Shown piece by piece: positions 1 to 6,235 of a DNA stretch of 11,406 nucleotides. A model generated the notes under the pieces. It was not told the origin of the DNA and ran no database searches. It worked only from the letters and a program-made list of their open reading frames with translations. Position 1 is the first letter of the stretch; the number at the start of each line of letters is the position of its first letter. This DNA comes from JAUWCW01 sp030609125 [NCBI: Candidatus Rokuibacteriota bacterium] (GTDB lineage Bacteria; JAUVQV01). The stretch is taken from assembly GCA_030609125.1 (NCBI GenBank), contig JAUWCW010000030.1, positions 1 to 11,406 of the forward strand, read 5' to 3'. Made by a program: the position numbers and the translations under genes.

Positions 1-2
1 AC

Positions 3-338
3 CCCATGATCGAGGAGGTCTTTGAAAACCTCATTTCCAACGCCGTCAAGTACTCTCCCGAGGGTTCGGAGATCGAGGTGACGATCGAGCGCAAGAGCGA
101 CGGCATGCTCGTCGTGGTCGGCGACAGGGGCGACGGAGTCCCGGACGAGTACAAGAAGAACATCTTTGAGCGTTTCCGGAGGCGCGAGAAACGGGGTGTC
201 CTGGGGTCCGGCCTCGGCCTTGCCATCGCCGCCCGGGTCACCGCACTTCACGGCGGCCGGATCTGGGTGGAGGACAACCCCGGCGGCGGCAGCCGCTTCT
301 GCGTCATCGTCCCCAACGGAGAAGAAAAAAGGGGCTAG
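3..338 (+). CDS. Sensor histidine kinase, C-terminal ATPase domain (5' end missing)
   Basis: This is the 3' end of a two-component sensor kinase; the reading frame is open to the left edge, so the sensor and dimerisation parts lie outside the window. Numbering from the ATG at base 6, the HATPase_c boxes appear in order: N box with ENLISNAVKYSPEG (residues 7-20, Asn8 and Asn12 for Mg-ATP), G1 box D40-R-G-D-G44, F box IFERF (53-57) and G2 box GSGLGLAIA (67-75). The ATP lid between the F and G2 boxes is short. The fold then closes with the usual GGRIWVEDNPGGGSRFCVIVP stretch near the C-terminus. The family autophosphorylates a histidine and passes the phosphate to a response regulator. The Met at base 6 is internal, not the start. 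Nothing downstream looks like a response regulator, so any partner gene is probably upstream. The sensed signal cannot be inferred. Confidence 0.93.
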   Translation, partial: PMIEEVFENLISNAVKYSPEGSEIEVTIERKSDGMLVVVGDRGDGVPDEYKKNIFERFRRREKRGVLGSGLGLAIAARVTALHGGRIWVEDNPGGGSRFCVIVPNGEEKRG

Positions 339-428
339 ATGCCCCCCCTGTTCTCTGTCTCTTTCACCATGCTTCCTGTCTCCTTGATGGTGCGACGGGT
401 ATGTGATAGCGTGTGGCATCGTGCGGGG

Positions 429-447
429 CCGGCCGTGTTCGGGCCGG
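429..447. other. GC-rich hairpin between the kinase and apbE
   Basis: CCGGCC (429-434) and GGCCGG (442-447) can pair around a 7-base loop. No T-run follows, so it is not a canonical intrinsic terminator. It could still attenuate read-through from the kinase gene. No convincing -35/-10 pair for apbE was found in 339-504, and nothing else stands out there. Confidence 0.3.
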
Positions 448-504
448 TGCGGAAGGCGGGGTCTGCAGTGATTCCAAGATCATACGTGGGTGGGATATGA
501 AATC

Positions 505-1503
505 ATGAATAGACGGGAAAGATGGGCCGTAGTGGGATGTATGACCACGATCATGGCCACATTTATCGCCTGTGGTGGGAAATATGATGTCCACCATGAG
601 ACGCGGCTCCTTCTCGGAACGGTGATAGAGATAACCATCGGCCATCCGGACGAGGGACTGGCCCGGGAGGCCGCGGCGAAGGCCTTCGCCGAGATCGAAA
701 GGGTTGACGCCCTGCTGAGCGGCCACAACCCGGGAAGCGAGATCGGAACGCTGAACGCGGAGGGCGCCTCGGAGCCGACCGCCGTGAGCGCGGAGGTCTT
801 CGCTCTTCTCGAGAGGGCGGCACGGATCGCGAGCCTCAGCGGCGGCGCCTTCGACGTCACCATCGGACCGGTCATGGACCAGTGGAAGTTCGACGAGGGG
901 GGGAGGGTGCCCTCCGACGCGGAGATCACCGCCGCGCTCGCCGCCGTCGGGACCGGGAAGCTGCAGCTTGACCCCGCGCGGGGATCGGTTCACTTTCTCT
1001 CTCCCGGCATGAAGATCGATCTCGGCGCCATCGGGAAGGGGTATGCCGTCGACAGGGCGGTCCAGGTCCTTCGCGACGCGGGGATCAAGAGCGCCATCGT
1101 CGACGCCGGGGGGGACCTGAGACTCCTCGGCAGCCGGCCGGGCAAGGACTTCTGGAGAATCGGCGTCAGGCATCCGCGGGAGGCGTCGCGGCTGCTTCTG
1201 AACCTCGAGCTCGTCGACACGGCGATCGTCACTTCCGGTGACTACGAGCGCTTCTTCATGGACGGCGACGCCCGCTACCACCATCTCATCGACCCCCGGA
1301 CCGGGTACCCCGCCGCGCGCTGTCAGAGCGTGACGGTCATTGCGCCCGAGACAGCCGACGCCGATGCGTACGCGACGGCGGCTTTCGTCCTCGGCCCCGT
1401 GGAGGGGCTCGGGTTTCTCCGCGACCTCCCCGGTGTCGAGGGCGTTATCGTCGACGCGGCGGGGCAGCTCCTCTGGACGGACCGGGAAAAGCTGCGACAG
1501 TGA
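505..1503 (+). CDS. apbE: FAD:protein FMN transferase, ApbE family lipoprotein
   Basis: The family transfers FMN from FAD to a Thr/Ser on target proteins such as the Rnf and Nqr subunits, and acts on the periplasmic side. From ATG 505 (332 aa) the N-terminus has basic residues (NRRER), a hydrophobic core and a lipobox ending FIAC with Cys23, so the protein should be lipidated and membrane-anchored. Family motifs are all present: LLLGTVIEI (35-43), SGGAFDVTIGP (112-122), DLGAIGKGYAVDRA (about 171-184), VDAGGDLRLLG (about 200-210), TSGDYERFF (about 243-251), HHLIDPRTGYP (about 259-269), and the Mg-binding DADAYATAA near residue 285. ATG 505 was chosen because GGGTGGGA (488-495) can act as its ribosome binding site and it gives a clean signal peptide; GTG 490 in the same frame is the alternative. 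The stop overlaps the next gene by 4 bases. No flavinylation substrate is visible in the window. Confidence 0.95.
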   Translation: MNRRERWAVVGCMTTIMATFIACGGKYDVHHETRLLLGTVIEITIGHPDEGLAREAAAKAFAEIERVDALLSGHNPGSEIGTLNAEGASEPTAVSAEVFALLERAARIASLSGGAFDVTIGPVMDQWKFDEGGRVPSDAEITAALAAVGTGKLQLDPARGSVHFLSPGMKIDLGAIGKGYAVDRAVQVLRDAGIKSAIVDAGGDLRLLGSRPGKDFWRIGVRHPREASRLLLNLELVDTAIVTSGDYERFFMDGDARYHHLIDPRTGYPAARCQSVTVIAPETADADAYATAAFVLGPVEGLGFLRDLPGVEGVIVDAAGQLLWTDREKLRQ

Positions 1504-1907
1504 GATCGTCGCGGATAACCGCGCTCTGGGGGCCGGGCGGAAGGCGGCTCCTTCTCGGGGACGCGGCGGTGCTGGTCTTCTTCACCCTCCTGAGCCTCTC
1601 CTTCTTCAGCCTCGGCGGGGCGAGGGGCAAGGCCGAGACGGTCGAGGTGGAGGTCTCGGGAGAGAAGGTCCTGACCGTCGGGCGCGGCGAGAGCGGCGTC
1701 CGGGAGGTCTCGGGGCCTCTCGGCACGACCCGGATTGAAATCCGCGACCGGCAGGTGCGGATCCTCTCCTCACCCTGTCCCCTGAAGATCTGTCAGCGGG
1801 CGGGCTGGATCGGTGCGGCGGGGGAGATGCTTGTCTGTCTTCCCAACGAGGTGACGGTCCGCCTTCCGGGAAGGCCTCCCGGGTCGGTCGACGCCCTCAG
1901 CAGGTGA
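1500..1907 (+). CDS. Membrane-anchored NusG domain II family protein
   Basis: This is a 135-aa protein with a basic N-terminus (Arg15, Arg16), one membrane segment (about residues 18-39) and an exported C-terminal domain. The domain matches the NusG_II family seen next to apbE in many anaerobes: a short beta-rich fold with the signature SPCPLKICQRAGWI (91-104) followed by GEMLVCLPNEV (108-118). Three cysteines stand out, Cys93, Cys98 and Cys113. Despite the family name it is not the transcription factor NusG. Its function is unknown; the cysteines and neighbours suggest a redox or flavoprotein-linked role, which is inference. The start is GTG 1500, whose last two bases with the next A form the TGA stop of apbE, and its own stop overlaps the next gene the same way. 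Coupled translation with both neighbours is likely. Confidence 0.85.
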   Translation: MRSSRITALWGPGGRRLLLGDAAVLVFFTLLSLSFFSLGGARGKAETVEVEVSGEKVLTVGRGESGVREVSGPLGTTRIEIRDRQVRILSSPCPLKICQRAGWIGAAGEMLVCLPNEVTVRLPGRPPGSVDALSR

Positions 1908-2449
1908 CGAACGTGCGGCTGGTGATGCAGCTCCGCAAGACGGCCTTCCTGGGGATACTCGTCGCACTGGCGGTGGCGCTGAATATCCTGGAGTCCTTCT
2001 TCCCCTCGCCCCTTCCCTGGATCCGTCTCGGCCTGGCGAACCTGCTGACCCTCGTGGCCATCATCAGCTGCGGGTGGAGGGAGGGGTTTCTCGTGACCGT
2101 GATGCGGGTCATCATCGCCTCCCTCCTCTTCGGCGGCTTCCTCAGCCCCTCCTTCCTCCTGAGCCTCGGGGGCGGGCTGGCGGGGACGGCCGTCATGGCT
2201 CTCATGGCTCCGGGTGTGTGGCGCCTGTATTCTCCCCTCGGAATGAGCGTCGCCGGCGCCTTCACCCACGGCCTGGCGCAGGTCATCATTCTGAGGTTCG
2301 TCCTGGTCAGGACCTGGGAGGTCCTCTACCTGCTGCCGTGGGTGCTGCTTCCCGCCGTTCTGGCCGGCACGGCGACGGGTCTTTTAGCCAACCTGCTGCT
2401 CGTCCGCAGAAGATCGTACTTCGAGATGCTCGGGGGGAAGCAGGCGTGA
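1904..2449 (+). CDS. Gx transporter / heptaprenyl diphosphate synthase component I-like membrane protein
   Basis: This 181-aa protein is strongly hydrophobic, with about five membrane segments (roughly residues 12-28, 40-60, 65-90, 103-130 and 140-170). The motif PWIRLGLANLLTLVA (about 38-52) is diagnostic of the Hpre_diP_synt_I family, also called Gx transporter family. The family was first named after a heptaprenyl diphosphate synthase subunit. Its all-membrane, S-component-like layout instead suggests a small-molecule transporter, probably energised by an ECF module encoded elsewhere. The start is GTG 1904, overlapping the previous stop by 4 bases; GTG 1913, GTG 1922 and ATG 1925 in frame are alternatives. 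Association with ApbE and the NusG_II protein is recurrent in bacteria as far as I recall, so a flavin- or quinone-linked substrate is possible, but nothing in the sequence names it. Confidence 0.83.
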   Translation: MTNVRLVMQLRKTAFLGILVALAVALNILESFFPSPLPWIRLGLANLLTLVAIISCGWREGFLVTVMRVIIASLLFGGFLSPSFLLSLGGGLAGTAVMALMAPGVWRLYSPLGMSVAGAFTHGLAQVIILRFVLVRTWEVLYLLPWVLLPAVLAGTATGLLANLLLVRRRSYFEMLGGKQA

Positions 2450-3036
2450 AGCTGATACTCGCCTCCTCTTCCCCCCGTCGAAAGGAGCTCCTCGCGCGCT
2501 TCGGGCTCGCCTTTGACGTCGATGTCCCCGACGTCGACGAGAGCCTCCTTCCCGGCGAAGACCCCCGGACCCACGTGGGTCGGCTGGCCGCCGGGAAAGC
2601 CGAAGAGGTGGCGGGCCGGCACGGGGAGGGCCTGGTGATCGCCGCCGACACCGTCGTCGTTCTCGACGGGCGGATCATCGGCAAGCCGCGGGACAAGGCC
2701 GACGCCCGCCGCATGCTGGGGGAGCTTTCGGGGAGGACCCACCGGGTCTACACGGGGGTGACGGTGGCCGACGCGTCCTCGGGGACGGGGTCGACGCGGG
2801 TCGTCCGCAGCAGCGTGACCATGTCGGAGATCGACCCCGGGGAGATAGCCCGGTACGTCGATACCGGCGAGCCCCTCGACAAAGCCGGCTCGTACGCCGT
2901 TCAGGGGCTGGGAGGGAGATTTGTATCCCGGGTGGAAGGCTCCCTTTCGAACGTGATCGGCCTCCCCCTGGACGAGCTTCGGGAGCTCCTGGCGGACGCG
3001 GGGTGCGATCTTCCGAGCGCCGAAATCCCCTCCTGA
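2446..3036 (+). CDS. maf: Maf family nucleotide pyrophosphatase (dTTP/UTP type)
   Basis: The protein hydrolyses nucleoside triphosphates to monophosphate and pyrophosphate, cleaning modified or excess nucleotides from the cytoplasmic pool. It has 196 aa, normal for the family. It opens with the signature LILASSSPRRKELL (3-16). The catalytic Asp is in the AADTVVV motif (Asp68), followed by IGKPRDKADA and GRTHRVYTG. Near the C-terminus, DKAGSYAVQGLGG and SNVIGLPLDEL resemble YhdE-type dTTP/UTP enzymes more than YceF-type m7GTP enzymes; this subtype call rests on motif memory. The start is GTG 2446, 7 bases after the GGGGGGAAG ribosome binding site (2431-2439) and overlapping the previous stop by 4 bases. 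The frame stays open well upstream, but that part has no homology-like features and overlaps the previous gene. Maf ends the four-gene run. Confidence 0.93.
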   Translation: MKLILASSSPRRKELLARFGLAFDVDVPDVDESLLPGEDPRTHVGRLAAGKAEEVAGRHGEGLVIAADTVVVLDGRIIGKPRDKADARRMLGELSGRTHRVYTGVTVADASSGTGSTRVVRSSVTMSEIDPGEIARYVDTGEPLDKAGSYAVQGLGGRFVSRVEGSLSNVIGLPLDELRELLADAGCDLPSAEIPS

Positions 3037-3042
3037 AAGATG

Positions 3043-3072
3043 TTGACAAGCCATGCGTGGTTTTCTTATGAT
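3043..3072 (+). promoter_or_regulatory. Near-consensus sigma-70 promoter
   Basis: TTGACA (3043-3048) is followed after 18 bases by TATGAT (3067-3072). The local sequence is AT-rich in an otherwise GC-rich window, and it begins 6 bases after the maf stop. Transcription should start near 3079-3080 and leave a leader of about 108 bases before the TTG start at 3188. Confidence 0.72.
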
Positions 3073-3141
3073 TATCTGCTTAACAACTTGTTCATATTAA
3101 AGGATTTTTCTTGGTCGCTGCAGGTGTCTTGGGCGGTGGGT

Positions 3142-3157
3142 GGGGGCATGCGCCCCC
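3142..3157 (+). promoter_or_regulatory. GC hairpin in the leader of the haem-domain gene
   Basis: GGGGGC (3142-3147) pairs with GCCCCC (3152-3157) around a 4-base loop, about 30 bases before the favoured TTG start. It would be a very stable stem in the leader RNA. No T-run follows, and the leader matches no riboswitch I recognise. If translation starts at GTG 3140 instead, the stem lies within coding sequence. Confidence 0.4.
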
Positions 3158-3187
3158 TGGAATCGGTTTGACGCCGGGGTACGGATC

Positions 3188-4648
3188 TTGGAACTGAAAG
3201 GCAGTCTGAGGAATTTCTCTCTTCCCGGCATTGTCCAGCTCATCGGGACCTGCCTCCTTCTGGCGGTGGCGGCCCACCTGGGAGCGCCCTCCCGTGCTCC
3301 CGCCCAGGAAAAAAAGGTTTCCCTCTCTTTCACCAAGGAACTGCTCTACAATATGGCCCGCGACAACGAGGGGGAGATGACGCCGGAGATCATCGACCGC
3401 CTCAGGGGGCTCAGCCCCGACGTGGCGGACGTAAGGATCCTGCGCTCGGGCGGCCACATAACGCTGGAGTACACGGTCATGGCCGCCGACGACCTGCCGG
3501 TGCACTTTCACCTGACCCTGGAAAAAATGGCGCTCTACCGGATGGCGGCCGCCAGGGAGGACATCGACGGCATGCTCCGCATCCTGAGGCCGGCGGTGGA
3601 GAAGGAGCCGCTCATTCTCGGCCTTGCCTACCGCTTCAACGATCATTACTCCATCGTCGACCTCACCATCGATTTCGGTCCCGCCCTGCAGGCCTGGGAG
3701 GAGGAGGAGATGAAAAAGGCCGCCGCCGCGTTTGTGCCCCCGCCTCCCCCACCGAAGCCCAGAGAGCCTGCCAGGCCCGGGGAAGAGGCGAAACCCGCCA
3801 AAGAGCCTGTCCCTGAAAAGAATGAGTCCCGGCCGCCGCCGCCGGAGAAAAAGCTGGAGCCCGAACCCGCACAGTATCTCTCGGCGAAAAAGCTCGACAA
3901 GACGGCCGCCCCCCTGATAGACGGCGCCGCCGACGAGAAAGCGTGGGGAAAGGCCGCCCCCCACTCCTTCACCGTCAGGGGCGCCTCGGGCACCTTCACG
4001 GTGACCATGTCCGCCCTCTGGGAGAATGACCGCGTCTACTTTCTCGTACAGTGGCCGGACAGGGACGAGAACGCCGAGCACCACCCCTGGGTATGGTCCG
4101 AGGAGGAGAAGCAGTACAGCGTGGGCAAGGAAGTGGAGGATGCCCTGGCGCTGCAGTTCTCCCGGGACGGGAAGCTCGGTGACTGCATGCTCTCCGGCGA
4201 GAGCAGGGAGGCGGACCTCTGGTTCTGGCGGGCGGCCCGCACCAACCCCGTCGGCGCCGCCGAAGACGGGACGCTCATCGTCAGCACCGAGAGGCTGGCC
4301 GGGGCGAGCTTCTACAAGGCGAAGAACAAGCGGACCGTCTGGGTCAGGGACAAGCGCGATGCGGGCACGGCTCCCTACAAGAGCCAGGTTGTGGACGCCT
4401 TCGAGGGAGAGAAGGTCCATCGCTATGTCCCCCGTGAGCCCTCCGGGAGCGTCGCCGACGTGGAAGCGAAGGGACGATGGAAGAACGGGCAATGGACCGT
4501 CGAGCTTGCCCGCGCCCTCGACACCGGGGACGAGGCGGACCTTGTCTTCAAATCCGGCAGGGAGCACCACTTCACGGCGGCGGTCTTCAACAAGCGGGAA
4601 AGGAGCGAGCACAGCACCTCGAAAGAGCTGATGCTCAAGCTCGAATAG
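3188..4648 (+). CDS. Exported protein with C-terminal ethylbenzene-dehydrogenase-type haem-binding domain
   Basis: From TTG 3188 the protein has 486 aa. Residues 1-39 form a signal peptide with core IVQLIGTCLLLAVAAHLG and probable cleavage after APA (37-39). Residues 41-180 form a mixed alpha/beta region I do not recognise. Residues 183-227 are a Pro/Glu/Lys-rich linker containing six consecutive prolines. From about 234 to the end lies a beta-sandwich typical of the EB_dh/DOMON-like haem domain: LIDGAADEKAW at the start, SALWENDRVYFLVQWPD in the core, then GDCMLSGE and ADLWFWRAAR. Met334 sits where the haem-ligand Met occurs in gamma subunits of ethylbenzene and DMS dehydrogenases. It is inferred to be a periplasmic b-type haem electron carrier or sensor. 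No molybdenum or iron-sulphur subunits are nearby. TTG 3188 was chosen over GTG 3140 because GGGGTA (3175-3180) precedes it and it yields a cleaner signal peptide. The first 20 residues resemble DUF4388. Confidence 0.8.
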   Translation: MELKGSLRNFSLPGIVQLIGTCLLLAVAAHLGAPSRAPAQEKKVSLSFTKELLYNMARDNEGEMTPEIIDRLRGLSPDVADVRILRSGGHITLEYTVMAADDLPVHFHLTLEKMALYRMAAAREDIDGMLRILRPAVEKEPLILGLAYRFNDHYSIVDLTIDFGPALQAWEEEEMKKAAAAFVPPPPPPKPREPARPGEEAKPAKEPVPEKNESRPPPPEKKLEPEPAQYLSAKKLDKTAAPLIDGAADEKAWGKAAPHSFTVRGASGTFTVTMSALWENDRVYFLVQWPDRDENAEHHPWVWSEEEKQYSVGKEVEDALALQFSRDGKLGDCMLSGESREADLWFWRAARTNPVGAAEDGTLIVSTERLAGASFYKAKNKRTVWVRDKRDAGTAPYKSQVVDAFEGEKVHRYVPREPSGSVADVEAKGRWKNGQWTVELARALDTGDEADLVFKSGREHHFTAAVFNKRERSEHSTSKELMLKLE

Positions 4649-4666
4649 CGCGGAAGGGGTTTTCTC

Positions 4667-5077
4667 ATGGCGCTCTTTGCGGGACAGCCGAAGCACCCCC
4701 GCCCCACCGTGGACCTCATCATCCGCCGCGGCGGCGGCGTGGTCCTGATCCGCCGCAGGTATCCTCCCCCGGGGTGGGCCCTGCCGGGGGGGTTCGTCGA
4801 AATCGGCGAGAGCCTGGAAGAGGCGGCGGTGAGGGAGGGGAAAGAGGAAACGGGCTTGAAGATCACGCTGGAGCGGCAGTTCCACAGCTACTCCGACCCC
4901 GCCCGCGACCCGAGGCGGCACACGATCACCACGGTTTTTCTCGCTGACGGAAAAGGAAAGCTGCAGGCCGCGGACGATGCCGCCGCGGCGGGAATCTTCA
5001 CCCGGGACGATCTGCCGGACCCCCTCGCCTTCGACCACGCCCGCATCCTGGACGACTACTTCGAGGGAAAATACTAG
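4667..5077 (+). CDS. Nudix hydrolase, ADP-ribose pyrophosphatase-like
   Basis: This 136-aa protein is a single Nudix domain. The full Nudix box is present from Gly42: GFVEIGE (42-48), seven residues, then REGKEETGL (56-64), with the metal-binding Glu57, Glu60 and Glu61. Gly58 replaces the more usual hydrophobic or Ala residue. Before it, the [18 protein letters not shown] segment is common in ADP-ribose-type enzymes, which cleave a nucleoside diphosphate linked to another group. The true substrate cannot be read from sequence. ATG 4667 follows the stop of the haem-domain gene by 18 bases, with AAGGGG (4653-4658) as the ribosome binding site, so the two genes probably share the 3043 promoter. 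A functional tie between them is not evident. The gene faces the SurA-like gene tail to tail. Confidence 0.92.
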   Translation: MALFAGQPKHPRPTVDLIIRRGGGVVLIRRRYPPPGWALPGGFVEIGESLEEAAVREGKEETGLKITLERQFHSYSDPARDPRRHTITTVFLADGKGKLQAADDAAAAGIFTRDDLPDPLAFDHARILDDYFEGKY

Positions 5078-5204
5078 GAGCCCTTCGGCCCGTCATGCCG
5101 AACAAAGTGAGGTATCTGACCTGGCCTCGGGATGAACTCCGCGACGAAGGATCTCCGGACACGTCAGATCCCTCGTTCCACCCGGGATGACAAGCGGAGG
5201 GCTC
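5078..5204. repeat. Imperfect palindromic repeat (REP/MITE-like) between convergent genes
   Basis: Two 29-base arms, 5092-5120 and 5163-5191, are inverted copies matching at 20 of 29 positions by eye; each has GTCAT at its outer end and an ATCTGAC/GTCAGAT sequence at its inner end. An outer pair, GAGCCCTTCGG (5078-5088) and CGGAGGGCTC (5195-5204), extends the pairing with mismatches. The central part (about 5126-5153) contains a degenerate further copy of the arm sequence, GGATGAACTCC...CGAAGGATCT. The style (TCATNCCGAAC...GAGGNATCT) matches dispersed repeats I recall from deltaproteobacterial genomes. It encodes no protein and fills the whole gap between the Nudix and SurA-like genes, where it may also act as a two-way terminator. 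Confidence 0.75.
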
Positions 5205-5217
5205 TTCGGGATGGGAA

Positions 5218-6192
5218 CTAATACAGAACGTCCACTTGCGCCTCATCCCGCAGCTGCTCGAGCCAGTTCCTGTAGTCCCTCTCCGTCTTCTCCCGTGAGA
5301 GAATCCCTGTTATGGAATCGGTCATCGTCTCGAGGGAGAGATAGGCAGCCTTCTGCCTCTCCACCACCTGGATGAGGTGGAAGCCCGCCCGGCTCCGGAT
5401 CGGTTCGCTCACCTTGCCGACGGGGAGGGAAAAGGAGACTTCCTCCAACTCCTCGAGAAACTCGCCTCGCTTCAGCCAGCCCGAGACGGTTTCGCCGTCG
5501 GATACCGTGGCGGGAGAGTACTTCAGGACCAGGTCGGCGAAATCCGCCCCGCCCCGATATTCGTCCAGGATGCCCAGTGCCTTGCGGCGGGCCTCCTGGA
5601 TTTCCTCCGCGCCGGCGTCCTCACCGGACCTCACGAACAGGTGCCGCACCTTTATCTTCTCGGGCTGGAAATATTCTTCTTCGTGTTCCCGGTAGTAGGC
5701 CTCCAGCTCCTCCTGGGTGACGGCGACGCGGGCGCGGATCTCGCGCTGCATGAGCTTGGAAAAAAGGATCTGGTCTGATATCTGCTCCCGGTACCCCTCC
5801 TCCGTGAGGCCCTCCGCCTCGAGGGCCCGCGCAAGCATATCCTCCGTCAGGGAACCCTTTTTCATGATGTTGGCGATGGCGTCGTCGAGATCCTGCTCGC
5901 TGACGCGGAGGCCGAGCTCCCGCGCCCTCTGGAGTTGGACTTCGCGGAGGATGAGTTTGTCGAGGACGGAGCTGAGAGTTTCCCTCTTCACCTTCTCCCG
6001 CTCGCGCGTGGGAACAGTGAGCAGGCTCTTTTCGACAAGGGGTTTGCCCGCCTTTTCCAGTTCGAGGACGGTGATGATCTCGCCGTTCACCGTGGCGGCT
6101 ATGCCGTCGATGGTGACCGCCGCGGCCTCCGCGGAGGCGAAGGCGGCCCAGGTGAGAAATGCACAGAGTGAGAGTCCGCCCCGCACGATCAT
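5218..6192 (-). CDS. SurA-like periplasmic peptidyl-prolyl isomerase/chaperone
   Basis: The protein is a 324-aa exported chaperone that should help outer-membrane proteins fold. From ATG 6192 it has a signal peptide (core GLSLCAFLTWAAFASA, cleavage after ASA, residue 21), a SurA_N-type helical region starting IAATVNGEIITVLELE (31-46), and one parvulin domain (about 180-282) with RHLFV (183-187) and GFHLIQVVER (270-279). E. coli SurA has two parvulin domains; this one has a single domain. His184 and His272 match parvulin histidines, but the usual QM before the PEF-like segment is replaced by GEFLEE (243-248). ATG 6192 is favoured over the longer in-frame start at 6276 because AAGGAGG (6203-6209, minus strand) sits 10 bases upstream and only the shorter form begins with a signal peptide; the longer form would also overlap the upstream gene. 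It is the last gene of the mfd run, with a 43-base gap before it. Confidence 0.9.
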   Translation of the reverse strand: MIVRGGLSLCAFLTWAAFASAEAAAVTIDGIAATVNGEIITVLELEKAGKPLVEKSLLTVPTREREKVKRETLSSVLDKLILREVQLQRARELGLRVSEQDLDDAIANIMKKGSLTEDMLARALEAEGLTEEGYREQISDQILFSKLMQREIRARVAVTQEELEAYYREHEEEYFQPEKIKVRHLFVRSGEDAGAEEIQEARRKALGILDEYRGGADFADLVLKYSPATVSDGETVSGWLKRGEFLEELEEVSFSLPVGKVSEPIRSRAGFHLIQVVERQKAAYLSLETMTDSITGILSREKTERDYRNWLEQLRDEAQVDVLY

Positions 6193-6202
6193 CTTCTTCG
6201 GC

Positions 6203-6209
6203 CCTCCTT
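6203..6209 (-). promoter_or_regulatory. Strong ribosome binding site for the SurA-like gene
   Basis: AAGGAGG on the minus strand lies 10 bases before ATG 6192 and decides that start against the longer in-frame alternative at 6276. Confidence 0.8.
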
Positions 6210-6235
6210 GGGGGTTTTGAACACGCCTGTTTTTC

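Noticed and set aside
429-447. Intrinsic terminator after the histidine kinase
   Set aside because: The hairpin has no following T-run and lies about 90 bases after the stop, so it is listed only as a hairpin.
364-1284. Open frame of 306 codons on the - strand opposite apbE
   Set aside because: Antisense shadow of ApbE, with no ribosome binding site or domain.
2074-2445. N-terminal extension of Maf by 124 residues
   Set aside because: The extension overlaps the Gx membrane protein in another frame and reads as Arg/Gly-rich noise; the Maf signature begins exactly at GTG 2446, which has a good ribosome binding site.
3140-3187. GTG 3140 as start of the haem-domain protein
   Set aside because: It adds 16 residues, including part of a GC hairpin, before an otherwise normal signal peptide and lacks a clear ribosome binding site in proper spacing; kept only as an alternative.
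3726-3870. Repeat array or recombination site in the proline-rich stretch
   Set aside because: The C-rich codon runs encode the Pro/Glu/Lys linker and show no regular period or spacer pattern.
3092-5038. Open frame of 648 codons on the - strand opposite the haem-domain and Nudix genes
   Set aside because: It spans two well-supported genes and their gap, has biased composition and no recognisable motif; stop codons are simply rare on this strand.
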